Positions 35,427 to 45,218 of a stretch of 64,000 nucleotides of DNA are shown in pieces; the first letter of the stretch is position 1, and each line of letters opens with the position of its first letter. Position numbers and translations under genes: made by a program. Below the pieces are notes generated by a model that was given only the letters and a program-made list of their open reading frames with translations, ran no database searches and had not been told where the DNA came from. The stretch spans positions 1 through 64,000 of the forward strand of contig CAYWRZ010000005.1 in NCBI GenBank assembly GCA_964460845.1. The letters are read 5' to 3'. This stretch comes from CAYWRZ01 sp964460845. GTDB lineage: Bacteria > Bacteroidota > Bacteroidia > Flavobacteriales_D > UBA2798.

Positions 35427-35630
35427 GCGGTACGATCGCACATAACCAACCTTTCGTGAAAAAAAGCGCAGGAAGTGCCGGCTTTGTTTTCACTTTACAG
35501 CCCGATTCAGGCCGTTCCTACAATTAGCTTCGCAAAGCCTGTTAAATTCAGAAAGGGCAGGGATTCTGCGCATCGTTTTACGAGATAAATTGATACCTTC
35601 GTAACCTTTCCTTTACCTAGATTTTTGATA

Positions 35631-38018
35631 ATGAAGCAGCTTTCAAAAGTTTTCATATATCTGATATTGTGCGCTATACCAGCGCTTTCTTTGGCACAGA
35701 ACGGTACCGTACGGGGGGTTATTCACGACAAAAACACTGGCGAGCCCATCGGTTTTGCCAATGCTTTGTTGTTACAGGGCACCGAAAAAAAGATGTCGGC
35801 ATCGGCCGACGTAAACGGCTTTTTCCAAATAGCACAGGTTCCGCCGGGTACTTATACCCTTGTGGCGAGCTTTGTAAGCTACAGGCCGCACAAGATGGAA
35901 ATCACAGTGAAAGCCAACGAAACGGTTTTTCGCAAATTGTACCTGGAAGAAATAAGCACCGAGATCGAGGAATTGGAAATAAGCGGTGAAAAGATCGAGT
36001 CGCAGACCCAAATCAAAATTTCGGTCATTAAAGCGACCCGTAAAGAAATTAATGCCGTACCTACTGTAGGAGGCGAATCGGACATTGCCACCTATTTCCA
36101 GACCGTACCGGGGGTGGTTACCACCGGCGACCAGGGCGGACAGCTTTATGTACGGGGCGGGTCACCCATTCAGAACAAGGTCATGCTCGACGGTATGATC
36201 ATCTACAATCCCTTCCACTCCATTGGTTTTTTCTCGGTATTTGATACCGATATTATTCGCAACGCCGACATCTACACCGGCGGTTACGGCGCGGCCTACG
36301 GCGGAAGAATCTCGTCGGTAATGGACATTACCACACGCGACGGCAACAAGAACAAATTTAGCGGTAAAACATCGGTAAGTCCCTTCGGTGCAAAGCTGCT
36401 GCTCGAGGGTCCGCTGAAAAAGCTCGACGATAAAGGCTCTTCCATTTCTTACCTCTTATCCGGAAAAACGTCTTACCTGGCACAGACCTCCAAAATTTTC
36501 TACCCTTATGTAAACAAGGATACGAATGGGGTCACCAACGGGCTTCCTTTTAACTACACCGACCTTTACGGCAAGCTGTCGTTTAACGGCAGTAACGGAA
36601 GCAAGTTTAACCTCTTCGGCTTCCATTTTGTCGATTCGGTAAAATACCAGGCTATTTCCGATTTGAAATGGACCTCGTACGGCATAGGTTCCAATTTCGT
36701 ACTGGTACCTACCGGCAACCCGGTACTGATAGAAGGTAATTTTTCCTATTCGCATTACGGCATCGGGCTCGACGACGGAGTAAATCCCCGCCGGTTCAGC
36801 GAAGTGGACGGATTTAACCTTGGCTTTAATTTCAAATATTTCCTCAAACGCGACGAGATCAAATACGGGGTGGAAGTGCAGGGATTTCGTACCAATTTCG
36901 AAACCTATAACGTGCTGAATCGCCCTATCACGCAGGAAATTAACACCACCGAGCTTTCGGGATACGTCACTTACAAAATCAACCGGGGGCGTTGGCTGAT
37001 CGAACCGGGTTTCAGGGCGCAGTATTACGCTTCGATGGGCACCAAATTTTCGCCTGAGCCGCGTTTGGGAGCCAAATACAATATCAACGAAAACCTGCGG
37101 ATAAAGCTGGCTGCCGGGATTTACTCGCAGAACCTTATCAGCGCCAACTCGGATCGCGATGTGGTCAATCTCTTCTACGGATTCCTTTCGGGTAGCGACA
37201 ACCTGCCCGCGCGTTATGTCAATGATCAGGGGCAGACCGTCGAACGCAGACACGCGCTGCAAAAAGCCAATCACCTCATCGTGGGTTTTGAATACGATCT
37301 GAACGACAAGCTTACCTTTAACGTCGAAGGATACTACAAAGATTTCACGCAGCTTACCAACATTAACCGCAACAAGCTATACGACGAAAACGATGCCACC
37401 AAGCCCGACCTGCTGAAAAAAGATTTCATCATCGAAACGGGTAAGGCCATGGGAATCGATTTTTTGGCCAAGTACAGCACCAAAAAAACGTATATCTGGT
37501 TTGTCTATTCGCTGGGTAAAGTAGATCGCTGGGACGGTGTGCAAACTTACGCCCCTATTTTCGATCGGCGACACAACATCAACCTGGTAATGACACAGCT
37601 TTTCGGCAAAAAAGAAGAGTATGAAATCAGCTTGCGCTGGAACTACGGATCGGGACTTCCGTTTACACTCACCGGCGGTTACTACCATAATGTACCGCTT
37701 ACCGATGTGAACACAGATTACACTTCCAGCAATGCCGATGATGTGTCTATTATCTACGCTGCGCTGAACACGGGTCGCCTGAGCGATTACCACCGCCTCG
37801 ATCTCTCGCTGAAACGCCGCTGGGATTTCCGCAAGGTGATCAAAGGAGAAACACCCGACACGCCCGATAAGGAAAAAATCACCTCACAGATCGAAGTGAT
37901 TGCCGGAGTGACCAATATGTACAATCGCCGGAATATCTTTTATGTAAACCGCATCAACAACGATTTTGTGTATCAGCTCCCGATTATTCCCACACTTGGG
38001 TTTAACTGGAGTTTCTGA
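35631..38018 (+). CDS. TonB-dependent outer-membrane receptor
   Basis: This outer-membrane active transporter has a signal peptide (MKQLSKVFIYLILCAIPALS, cleaved after LAQ), an N-terminal carboxypeptidase-regulatory-like domain (VRGVIHDKNTGEPIGFANAL), a plug domain (TVPGVVTTGDQGGQLYVRGG) and a 22-strand-type barrel rich in aromatic strands. ATG 35631 is preferred over TTG 35625. It has 795 residues. The substrate is unknown; a SusD partner is absent, so it belongs to the non-Sus class. It might feed the metal-chelate ABC importer 1 kb away, but they are on opposite strands (speculation). Confidence 0.9.
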   Translation: MKQLSKVFIYLILCAIPALSLAQNGTVRGVIHDKNTGEPIGFANALLLQGTEKKMSASADVNGFFQIAQVPPGTYTLVASFVSYRPHKMEITVKANETVFRKLYLEEISTEIEELEISGEKIESQTQIKISVIKATRKEINAVPTVGGESDIATYFQTVPGVVTTGDQGGQLYVRGGSPIQNKVMLDGMIIYNPFHSIGFFSVFDTDIIRNADIYTGGYGAAYGGRISSVMDITTRDGNKNKFSGKTSVSPFGAKLLLEGPLKKLDDKGSSISYLLSGKTSYLAQTSKIFYPYVNKDTNGVTNGLPFNYTDLYGKLSFNGSNGSKFNLFGFHFVDSVKYQAISDLKWTSYGIGSNFVLVPTGNPVLIEGNFSYSHYGIGLDDGVNPRRFSEVDGFNLGFNFKYFLKRDEIKYGVEVQGFRTNFETYNVLNRPITQEINTTELSGYVTYKINRGRWLIEPGFRAQYYASMGTKFSPEPRLGAKYNINENLRIKLAAGIYSQNLISANSDRDVVNLFYGFLSGSDNLPARYVNDQGQTVERRHALQKANHLIVGFEYDLNDKLTFNVEGYYKDFTQLTNINRNKLYDENDATKPDLLKKDFIIETGKAMGIDFLAKYSTKKTYIWFVYSLGKVDRWDGVQTYAPIFDRRHNINLVMTQLFGKKEEYEISLRWNYGSGLPFTLTGGYYHNVPLTDVNTDYTSSNADDVSIIYAALNTGRLSDYHRLDLSLKRRWDFRKVIKGETPDTPDKEKITSQIEVIAGVTNMYNRRNIFYVNRINNDFVYQLPIIPTLGFNWSF

Positions 38019-38089
38019 CAGAGATGTCTTTTTCTTATCCTGTTTCAGGCATATAATAAGATCACCGTTTTTCACAACGGTAAGTATTT

Positions 38090-38097
38090 TATCTTTG
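38090..38097 (+). promoter_or_regulatory. -7 promoter box (TATCTTTG) for 38232 and 39846
   Basis: A perfect TAnnTTTG gives a leader of about 125 nt. A 6-bp inverted repeat (ACCGTT/AACGGT, 38063-38068 with 38076-38081) lies just upstream of it and could be an operator. Confidence 0.55.
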
Positions 38098-38231
38098 CAC
38101 CTCGACAGCAAGGTCGTGCAACTGCTTTTTATCCCTTATTTCTTCACCAGGTCGGGATAATTCTACAAAGTAGTTTTTCGGAGAAACGGCAATTCGTTTT
38201 TCCCTTTTTAAGAAAAAAACACTTACACGCT

Positions 38232-39833
38232 ATGAATAGAACGATTGCACTATTACTTCTACTGAGCTTTACCGGGGCTTTCCAAACGGGTTTCGCCCAA
38301 CGTAAGAAGGCTGCCGAGCTGAAACCTACCGACAAGGTCCATGTAGTGGCCGGGCCTGTGAGCAAAGGAAAAATTTTCACTTATAAAGGCTACGTGGGTT
38401 CCTCGGAGAACGAATACCTTGTAAGCCGCTGGCAGGGTCGAAAAGTGCTGTTAGAAAACCTCAATTCTTCGCTGGAGAATGTCAGTACCTTCAGAACCGA
38501 TTATGAATTTCCTTTCGAAGAGCGAAAAGCTCGTTTTGACCATGTAATCAAAATGGCCGACGGTCACCTGCACTACCTCTACGTAGCGCGCAATTACAAA
38601 GAAAGAACGCAAACGCTGGTACATTACGAAAGTAAAATCAGCAATCCCGAAACCCGTCTTTCGGAACCGGTAGCGCTTGCCCGCGAGCACTGGAGAAGCG
38701 ATTTTTCGTACCAGAAATCGCCCGACGAGAAATACCTGCTTATATACAGCGAAGCTTCTTCCAGACAGGTTGCCAACGAAACGATTTCGCTGCGCGTATT
38801 TAACGAGAAGATGGAGCTGCAATGGGAAAAAACGATAGAGCTCCCCTATCCGGCCGATCGTTTCGTTTCCCAACAGTTGCAAGTCGATAACCACGGAAAT
38901 GTGTACGTTACGGGTAAAGAGTATTCCGAAAAGCGCGAATCCCGTAAAAAGCCCAATTACAAGTATCATGTAATCGCTTACCTCAATCAGGGCAATGAAA
39001 TACGCGATTATGAAGTAAACCTGCAGGGCAAATTCATCAACGATATGCAGGTGAGCCTTACCGAAAACGGCGATATTGTCGGGGCGGGCTTCTATTCGGA
39101 CGTAAGCGGCTCTCAAATCAAGGGATCTTTTTTTCTGTCGATAGACGGGCAAACGAAGCAAATCGTGAAAAACAGCATGTTGCCTTTCAGCTTTGAATTT
39201 GTCACTGAAGGCTATTCGGACGGCAAAAAGAAAAGAGCCATAAAAAAGAAGGAAAAGAAAGCGCGTAAAGGCGAAGAAGATTCAGGGCCCGAACTGGCCG
39301 AATTTGAGTTCAGAGAATTGATCATGCGCGAAGACGGAGGCGCTCTGGTATTGGCCGAACAATATTTCATACGAAGCCATACCCGTTACGATGCGCAATC
39401 CAAATCCTACAGCACTTATTTCACCTACCATTACCGCGATATCATCGTCGTGAACATCAATCCCGATGGCACCGTAGCCTGGAACTGCAGAATTCCCAAA
39501 AATCAGAACGGAGGAAACTCTCACTATTTTTCCTACACGTCGATGGTATATGGCGACAAGATCTACTTACTGTTTAACGACCATCCGAATAATTTGGCCC
39601 CCAACGTTGAAAAAGAAAGAACCTCCTATACGTCTTCTTATAAACGGGAAAATCACCTGGCGCTGGTCGAAATTTCGTCCGATGGAAGCTTTACCAAAGA
39701 ACTGCTGCTGAAAACACCTAAAAAAAGTCCGATACCGGTAATGTGGAAGAGCCTGCAAACCAAAGACAACGAAATATTGCTTTTCAGCGACAACCGTAAA
39801 AAGTTTCAGTTTCACCGCATTGTATTTCCTTAA
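38232..39833 (+). CDS. Exported protein of unknown function, probable beta-propeller
   Basis: I do not recognise a named family. The 533-residue protein has a cleavable signal peptide (MNRTIALLLLLSFTGAFQTG, FAQ), no lipobox, and no membrane segment beyond it. Repeated strands with pairs such as YVARNYKERTQTLVHYES, NGDIVGAGFYSDVSG and HYRDIIVVNINPDGTVAWN suggest a propeller-like fold. A lysine-rich run (KKKRAIKKKEKKARKGEE) near residue 335 is a probable flexible loop. It is followed at 12 bp by a second exported protein, so they probably form an operon. Confidence 0.7.
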   Translation: MNRTIALLLLLSFTGAFQTGFAQRKKAAELKPTDKVHVVAGPVSKGKIFTYKGYVGSSENEYLVSRWQGRKVLLENLNSSLENVSTFRTDYEFPFEERKARFDHVIKMADGHLHYLYVARNYKERTQTLVHYESKISNPETRLSEPVALAREHWRSDFSYQKSPDEKYLLIYSEASSRQVANETISLRVFNEKMELQWEKTIELPYPADRFVSQQLQVDNHGNVYVTGKEYSEKRESRKKPNYKYHVIAYLNQGNEIRDYEVNLQGKFINDMQVSLTENGDIVGAGFYSDVSGSQIKGSFFLSIDGQTKQIVKNSMLPFSFEFVTEGYSDGKKKRAIKKKEKKARKGEEDSGPELAEFEFRELIMREDGGALVLAEQYFIRSHTRYDAQSKSYSTYFTYHYRDIIVVNINPDGTVAWNCRIPKNQNGGNSHYFSYTSMVYGDKIYLLFNDHPNNLAPNVEKERTSYTSSYKRENHLALVEISSDGSFTKELLLKTPKKSPIPVMWKSLQTKDNEILLFSDNRKKFQFHRIVFP

Positions 39834-39845
39834 TCGTTTTCTACC

Positions 39846-40559
39846 ATGAAAAAGCAAGCGGGAAGGCTCGGTCTCTATTTTGTATTGCTCGCGCTGTTAG
39901 CCGGTTCGCCGAACCCTGCAAAAGGTCAGGATTTCGGTATTCACGTCGCCCCGGCAATGGCATTCCCGCTGAACTTTGGCGGCAACACCTCGTCTAAGCC
40001 CCTTACAGGCTTTAAATTAGGGACCACAAAGATGATGGAAGAAACAGTATTTCCGGAAACGGCCTATTTGTCGCTCGGATTTTCGTATTTCCTTCCGCAA
40101 AAGCAAACACAGCTTACACCGGTAATCCGTTCCAATTCCAGTTGGGAAGAAGCCATGCTGCACTCGCAATCGCGGTACTGGCAGCTCAGCTTACATACCG
40201 GCTGGGAAATTTATCAGCGAAATCAGAGGCTTATGCTCCTGTTCCTGATAGGCTTATCCTATCACCGTTTTTCTACTACCTACGAAGCTTCCGAACTTAG
40301 CCGACAAGCGCTCCGAATAGATGCCGACGAAAAACTGTACACAAACCAAAATCACGTGCTTCGCCTCAGTCCTTTATCGGGCGATTTTCATTTTTCTGCG
40401 CAGTACAAAATTGAAAACATAAGCCTTTTTGCACAGGTAGGCTATCAGTTTATGATAACCAGGGCCTTCCGAAGTGAGACACGCCCTGTAATTCCGCATT
40501 TTTCACCCCACATGATAGTCGCCAATGCAGGATTGTTTATACGGCTTTACACCTATTAA
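39846..40559 (+). CDS. Exported protein, probable outer-membrane beta-barrel
   Basis: The family is not recognised. The 237-residue protein has a signal peptide (MKKQAGRLGLYFVLLALLAG, ending AKGQ) and alternating hydrophobic strands rich in Tyr/Phe/Trp, for example TAYLSLGFSYFLPQKQ, WQLSLHTGWEIYQRN and FHFSAQYKIENISLFAQVGY. It ends in an aromatic residue (RLYTY), as outer-membrane barrels often do. It probably forms an operon with the preceding exported protein and faces convergent lysA. Confidence 0.65.
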   Translation: MKKQAGRLGLYFVLLALLAGSPNPAKGQDFGIHVAPAMAFPLNFGGNTSSKPLTGFKLGTTKMMEETVFPETAYLSLGFSYFLPQKQTQLTPVIRSNSSWEEAMLHSQSRYWQLSLHTGWEIYQRNQRLMLLFLIGLSYHRFSTTYEASELSRQALRIDADEKLYTNQNHVLRLSPLSGDFHFSAQYKIENISLFAQVGYQFMITRAFRSETRPVIPHFSPHMIVANAGLFIRLYTY

Positions 40560-40628
40560 AGGTTAAAAAATTGAAATGGCTGCTCCTGATAAACGGCTTA
40601 CTAACGCTGACATTAGCAGTTTTGAATT

Positions 40629-41789
40629 TTACTCCGAAAACACGGCAGCCGCCATTTCACGAAGGTTATAACGCGAAGCCATAACCTCTCCGTATGCTCC
40701 CGCGCTGCGGATAGCCAGCAAATCGCCCCTGCGCGTTTCAGGCAGCTCCATTCCTTTACCAAAACAATCGGACGATTCACATACGGGTCCTACCACATCG
40801 TAAAGAAAGCCCTCGGCACGGGGTTCAAGCCGCGCGCTCAGATTCTCGACACGGTGATAAGACTGGTACAAGGCCGGACGAATCAGCTCGGTCATGCCCG
40901 CATCGGCAATCACAAAATCGGTTTTTAATCCTTTTTTGAGGTACAGCACGCGTGTAATCAGCGAGCCGCATTGCCCCACCAGCGATCGGCCCGGTTCAAA
41001 ATGAAGCTCCTGCCCGGGCCTGAGGGCAAGGTGTCGGTGAAAAATGGAAAAATAGGTTTCAAAATCGGGTACGGGATGCTGATCGGGTTGCCGGTAGTCG
41101 ATACCTAATCCGCCTCCGGCATTGATATGCGACAGGGAAAAGCCCTGCGCTTCGAACCAGTTTTGCAGCTCGTTAATTTTTTCGCAGAGCGCACGAAAGG
41201 GTTCGCCCGAAGTGATTTGCGAGCCTATGTGCAGGTGTATGCCGGTGAGCTCAAGCCAGGTACTACGACGCAGCAACTCGCATACTTCGGACAGGTGAGC
41301 CGTTTGTATGCCAAACTTGTTTTCGTGCAGTCCGGTAGTGATATAATGATGCGTGTAAGCATCTACATTCGGATTGATGCGCAGCGCTATGCGGGCTTTT
41401 CGTTCGGCAACGGCTGCTAATGAAGCCATCACTTCAAGCTCCTGCAACGATTCGACATTAAAGCAGAAAATATCCTGCGCAAGGGCGTAGCGAATTTCGG
41501 CATCGCTTTTCCCTACACCTGCAAAAACCACCTGCGAAGGCATAAAGCCGATTTCGATGGCTTTACGAACCTCGTTGCCGCTTACACAATCGGCACCGAA
41601 GCCCTTTTCGCGAATAAGCTGCAGAATGCGGTCGTTGCTATTGGCTTTAAAAGCGTAATGCAGCTTATAGTCGTACTGACGGGCGGCGTGCTGTGCACGG
41701 TCGAGTGTAAGCCGAAGCAAGTCAAGCTGGTAGTAATAAAAAGGGGTGGGCAAGTCGGCAAAGCGCCTGATTTCTTCGGGGGTAAGCAT
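40629..41789 (-). CDS. lysA: Diaminopimelate decarboxylase
   Basis: LysA decarboxylates meso-diaminopimelate to lysine, the last step of lysine synthesis. From ATG 41789 (preferred over TTG 41792) the product has 386 residues and is the fold-type III PLP enzyme: the PLP lysine is in LHYAFKANSN, glycine-rich phosphate-binding loops are GGGLGIDYR and EPGRSLVGQCG, and the specificity helix is VGPVCESSDCFGKG. SAGAYGEVMASRYN is also typical. It is divergent from the ACT-like gene at 42038, with a structured intergenic region between. PLP decarboxylases of this fold can also act on ornithine or carboxynorspermidine; the CESSD text favours DAP. Confidence 0.9.
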   Translation of the reverse strand: MLTPEEIRRFADLPTPFYYYQLDLLRLTLDRAQHAARQYDYKLHYAFKANSNDRILQLIREKGFGADCVSGNEVRKAIEIGFMPSQVVFAGVGKSDAEIRYALAQDIFCFNVESLQELEVMASLAAVAERKARIALRINPNVDAYTHHYITTGLHENKFGIQTAHLSEVCELLRRSTWLELTGIHLHIGSQITSGEPFRALCEKINELQNWFEAQGFSLSHINAGGGLGIDYRQPDQHPVPDFETYFSIFHRHLALRPGQELHFEPGRSLVGQCGSLITRVLYLKKGLKTDFVIADAGMTELIRPALYQSYHRVENLSARLEPRAEGFLYDVVGPVCESSDCFGKGMELPETRRGDLLAIRSAGAYGEVMASRYNLREMAAAVFSE

Positions 41790-41857
41790 CAATTTGTAAG
41801 TATATAGCGTCTTATCGGCAGCGAGCGTATCAAAAACAGACTACGGCAAAGGAATCC

Positions 41858-41928
41858 GGAGAGCAGAGAGTTGATCACGGCACATGGCATCCTGATCAAC
41901 TCTTAACTCTTACGTTGCTTAGCTCTCC
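41858..41928. promoter_or_regulatory. Nested inverted repeats between lysA and the ACT-like gene
   Basis: An outer pair GGAGAGC/GCTCTCC (41858-41864 with 41922-41928) encloses a 10-bp perfect inverted repeat AGAGTTGATC/GATCAACTCT (41867-41876 with 41894-41903). No T-run follows either arm. It lies about 70 bp from lysA and 110 bp from the ACT-like gene, so it could be an operator or a leader structure for either gene. Confidence 0.5.
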
Positions 41929-42037
41929 ATCACTTTATCTTTAATCCGCCTCAAAATTATAACTAAGTCTGTTAAATATGATCCTTTTTTCTATTTTTAC
42001 ACCTTATTTTCACATAAGGTACTAAAATTTTACACAA

Positions 42038-42697
42038 ATGGTCACCATACCTGAAGTAGTAGAAGACATTATTCGCAAATCTCCTTTTTTGGAAGAAGCT
42101 TTGGCCGATGGGCTGATCAACGTTTCTTCGCTGGCCCGGAAAATCAGGCCTGAAATAGCGGAACGGCTGAAAAAAGAAGTGAAAGAAGGTGCGGTAATTA
42201 TGGCCATCAACCGGATGGCGCCGAGCAACTACTACCGCATTAACCTGCGGATTCAGAACTTCATGCATTCTATCGGTGACGTAATTGTGCGCTCGGGGCT
42301 GAGCGATTTTACCTTTCTCAACTCCGAAACCCTGTTTGTACAACAGGCCGAGCTGCTCCGGCACATCAGCACGCAGAAAGAGCTTTTTTGCACCTTTTCG
42401 CAAGGGGTGTATGAGACGACGCTGATTCTGAGCGATTCGCTCAACGAGTTTGTGCGTACTACCTTTAAAAACGAAAAATGCACTTCTTTTTCGGAGAGCC
42501 TGGCTTCGATCACGATCAAGCTGCCCAAAGAAAACACCGAAATATCGGGAGTTTACTACTACATTCTCAAGCGTATAGCCTGGGAAGGAATCAACATTAC
42601 CGAAGTCATTTCGACCTCGAACGAATTTACCATTGTGGTGCACGATAAAGACATCGATCGCACGTTTTCTATCCTGATGAGCTTGAAAAAAATGTAA
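42038..42697 (+). CDS. ACT-like domain protein of unknown function
   Basis: The 219-residue cytosolic protein starts MVTIPEVVEDIIRKSPFLEE. The N-terminal part is helical (VEDIIRKSPFLEEALADGLI, then ARKIRPEIAERLKKEV), and the C-terminal half has a beta-alpha-beta ACT-like layout (ISGVYYYILKRIAWEGINIT, then TSNEFTIVVHDKDIDRTFSI). Homologues in Bacteroidota are sometimes labelled aspartate-kinase-like, although no kinase domain is present. Being divergent from lysA suggests amino-acid sensing, possibly of lysine (inference). It may be a stand-alone regulator. Confidence 0.68.
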   Translation: MVTIPEVVEDIIRKSPFLEEALADGLINVSSLARKIRPEIAERLKKEVKEGAVIMAINRMAPSNYYRINLRIQNFMHSIGDVIVRSGLSDFTFLNSETLFVQQAELLRHISTQKELFCTFSQGVYETTLILSDSLNEFVRTTFKNEKCTSFSESLASITIKLPKENTEISGVYYYILKRIAWEGINITEVISTSNEFTIVVHDKDIDRTFSILMSLKKM

Positions 42698-42755
42698 GGC
42701 GTACCTCCGTTGGCTAAAAAAAACGAAAACAGGGGCGCGTTGAAGCAGCGAATGT

Positions 42756-42763
42756 TAATTTTG
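42756..42763 (+). promoter_or_regulatory. -7 promoter box (TAATTTTG) for gldFG
   Basis: A perfect TAnnTTTG lies 14 bp before the GldF-GldG start codon, giving a leader of about 8-10 nt; a TTG at 42740-42742 may be the -33 box. Confidence 0.55.
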
Positions 42764-42777
42764 TCAAAAAAACGTCC

Positions 42778-45216
42778 ATGCTGGCTTTATTACTGAAAGA
42801 AATCCGGAGCTTCCTGAGCTCGCTGATCGGCTACATTGTGATATCGGTTTTTCTGCTGCTGATAGGGCTGTTCACCTGGGTATTCAGCACACCTTTCAAT
42901 ATCGCCGAAAGTGGTTTTGCGGATCTCGATCCGTTGTTCAGCCTGGCGCCGCTGGTATTTCTTTTTCTCGTACCGGCTATTACGATGCGTACCTTTGCCG
43001 AAGAAAAACGCACCGGCACGATTGAGCTGCTGCTGACCCGTCCGCTGACCGATATGCAGATTGTCCTGTCGAAATACCTGGCGGGGCTGCTATTGGTGTT
43101 GTTTTCGCTCTTGCCCACGCTGGTGTATTATTTTTCGATCAGTCGCCTGGGCGATCCTCCCGGCAACGTGGATACCGGCGGGATGTGGGGCTCTTACCTC
43201 GGACTGCTGCTGCTCGGTGCGGGATTTGTGGCCATAGGGATGTTCTCTTCGGCCCTTACGCACAACCAAATCGTCGCTTTCATTATAAGCGTCTTTCTCT
43301 GCTTTTTCTTTTACCTCGGGTTCGACTTTTTGGGATCTTACTCGCTGTTCGGCGGGTACGACGGATTCGTAAAAAACCTCGGTATTTTCAGCCATTACAC
43401 TTCGCTGAGCCGTGGCGTGGTCGATTCGCGCGATGTGATTTATTTCCTGAGCCTGATCGTGTTTTTCCTGCTGCTTACCCGCGTGGTGCTGGAGTCGCGC
43501 AAACGCATTCATGCCGCGCTATTCCTTGTGAGTGTTCTTATTATGGTGGCGGTCAATATTATCGGTTCTTTCCGTTTTGTACGTTTTGACCTTACCGAAG
43601 AAAAGCGCCATTCGCTTTCGGCTTCTACCATTCATTTTTTGGAAGACAAGCTGGAAGATGTCGCTTATTTCAAAATTTACCTGACGGGTAACCTGCCTGC
43701 CGAGCTGAAAAGGGTGGAACGGGAGATTCGCGAAAAGCTGGAAGAAATGGTGGCTTATGCGGGTGATCGCATCCAGTACGAATTTTTTGATCCGTATTCG
43801 ATCGAAGATGAAAAAGCCCGCATGACGTTGATGGACGAGCTCGATTACGAGAAGAAAATCAAGTATTCGCAGATCGAGTCGATGGACAAAGGCAAGCTTT
43901 CGGTGAATTTTCTGTTTCCCGGCGCTACCCTGAGTTTCCGCGAAAAAGAAATTTCCTTTAACTTTTTTGTCAAGCCTTATATAGCGCGCGAAGAAAACGT
44001 GCAGCGATTAGCCGACGCGGCCATCAACAACATCGAATACCAGTTGATGGATGCCATGCGCAAAGCGATAAGGGTTCAAAAGCCCCGTATTGCCATTCTC
44101 GAAGGGCATGGAGAAGCCGATGCCGACCGGCTGGGGATAGTGACCAATGCGCTGCGCGAATTTTACAATGTAGAACGGGTAGCTATCGACAACCAGATTC
44201 ATGCGCTGCTGGAATTTGATGCAGTGCTAATCGTAAAACCGCAGACTGCCTTTTCGGAAAAAGATAAGTTTGTGATCGACCAGTTCATTATGAAAGGCGG
44301 AAAAGCCGCATGGTTCATCGATCCGCTCGAAGTGCGTGAAGATACCCTGTTCAAGCGCGGACAAACGTTCGGGCTGTCGCGTAACCTGAACCTCGACGAC
44401 CAGCTTTTCACTTATGGCATAGCGCTCAACAAGAACCTGATAGTAGATAAAATTGCGGCGCCTATTGCTATACCGGGCTATGCGAATCAGTTTCACGAAT
44501 GGTATTTTTTCCCGCTTATTACCCCCGAGCGCAGTCACCCGATTACCCGAAGCATAGACCCTATCAAAACGCAATATGCGAGCAGCTTACGTATGGTGGG
44601 TGAAGATGCGGGCATGAAAAAAACCGTGCTGCTGAAAAGCTCTCCTACCTCTTTCTTCTACAATGCGCCGGTACGGATCAACTATGGCGTAATCGATATG
44701 GGTGAAAACCTGTGGCAGAATTTGAAGCCCGAGCAACCGATAGCTATTCTGTTAGAAGGTGAGTTCAACTCGGTATTTAAAAACCGCCTGGCGCCCGAAT
44801 TTACGAGCAGTCCCGATTACGTGTATGTAGAGCGTAGCAGGGCTAACCGTATGCTGGTAGTAGGCGACGGCGACCTTATTCTGAACGAGGTCGATTCGGT
44901 CGAAATGCAGGGGCGGATGGAAAAGCGTTACCTGAAGCTGAGTCACGATAAATACCGCATTACGAATCCGGACGGATCACCGCGTTTTATTTACGGTAAC
45001 CGTGAGTTTTTACTCAACGCCATGGATTACCTGCTGGGCGACAACGAGCTTATCGAGATACGTCAGCGCACTATTACCATACGGAGACTTGATCAGGAAA
45101 AGCTGATGGCCGAAAGAGGAATGTGGCAATTTGTCAATGTGGCCTTGCCTGTGCTGCTGCTGATTTGCTTCGGTTTTATACAACATTTGGTGCGTAAGCG
45201 CCGCTATACACTTTAA
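42778..45216 (+). CDS. GldF-GldG fusion, gliding-type ABC transporter permease and auxiliary subunit
   Basis: In Flavobacterium the ABC transporter GldA-GldF-GldG is needed for gliding or for proper T9SS-linked function. This 812-residue protein joins both membrane parts: residues 1-240 are a six-helix ABC-2 permease (MLALLLKEIRSFLSSLIGYI; TGTIELLLTRPLTDMQIVLS), and from about 250 comes the GldG-type ABC_transp_aux portion with FVRFDLTEEKRHSLSASTIHF, RIAILEGHGEADADRLG, and a final helix near 787. In F. johnsoniae they are two genes. No GldA ATPase is adjacent. A DUF4340 protein follows 2 bp later. Confidence 0.88.
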   Translation: MLALLLKEIRSFLSSLIGYIVISVFLLLIGLFTWVFSTPFNIAESGFADLDPLFSLAPLVFLFLVPAITMRTFAEEKRTGTIELLLTRPLTDMQIVLSKYLAGLLLVLFSLLPTLVYYFSISRLGDPPGNVDTGGMWGSYLGLLLLGAGFVAIGMFSSALTHNQIVAFIISVFLCFFFYLGFDFLGSYSLFGGYDGFVKNLGIFSHYTSLSRGVVDSRDVIYFLSLIVFFLLLTRVVLESRKRIHAALFLVSVLIMVAVNIIGSFRFVRFDLTEEKRHSLSASTIHFLEDKLEDVAYFKIYLTGNLPAELKRVEREIREKLEEMVAYAGDRIQYEFFDPYSIEDEKARMTLMDELDYEKKIKYSQIESMDKGKLSVNFLFPGATLSFREKEISFNFFVKPYIAREENVQRLADAAINNIEYQLMDAMRKAIRVQKPRIAILEGHGEADADRLGIVTNALREFYNVERVAIDNQIHALLEFDAVLIVKPQTAFSEKDKFVIDQFIMKGGKAAWFIDPLEVREDTLFKRGQTFGLSRNLNLDDQLFTYGIALNKNLIVDKIAAPIAIPGYANQFHEWYFFPLITPERSHPITRSIDPIKTQYASSLRMVGEDAGMKKTVLLKSSPTSFFYNAPVRINYGVIDMGENLWQNLKPEQPIAILLEGEFNSVFKNRLAPEFTSSPDYVYVERSRANRMLVVGDGDLILNEVDSVEMQGRMEKRYLKLSHDKYRITNPDGSPRFIYGNREFLLNAMDYLLGDNELIEIRQRTITIRRLDQEKLMAERGMWQFVNVALPVLLLICFGFIQHLVRKRRYTL

Positions 45217-45218
45217 GC

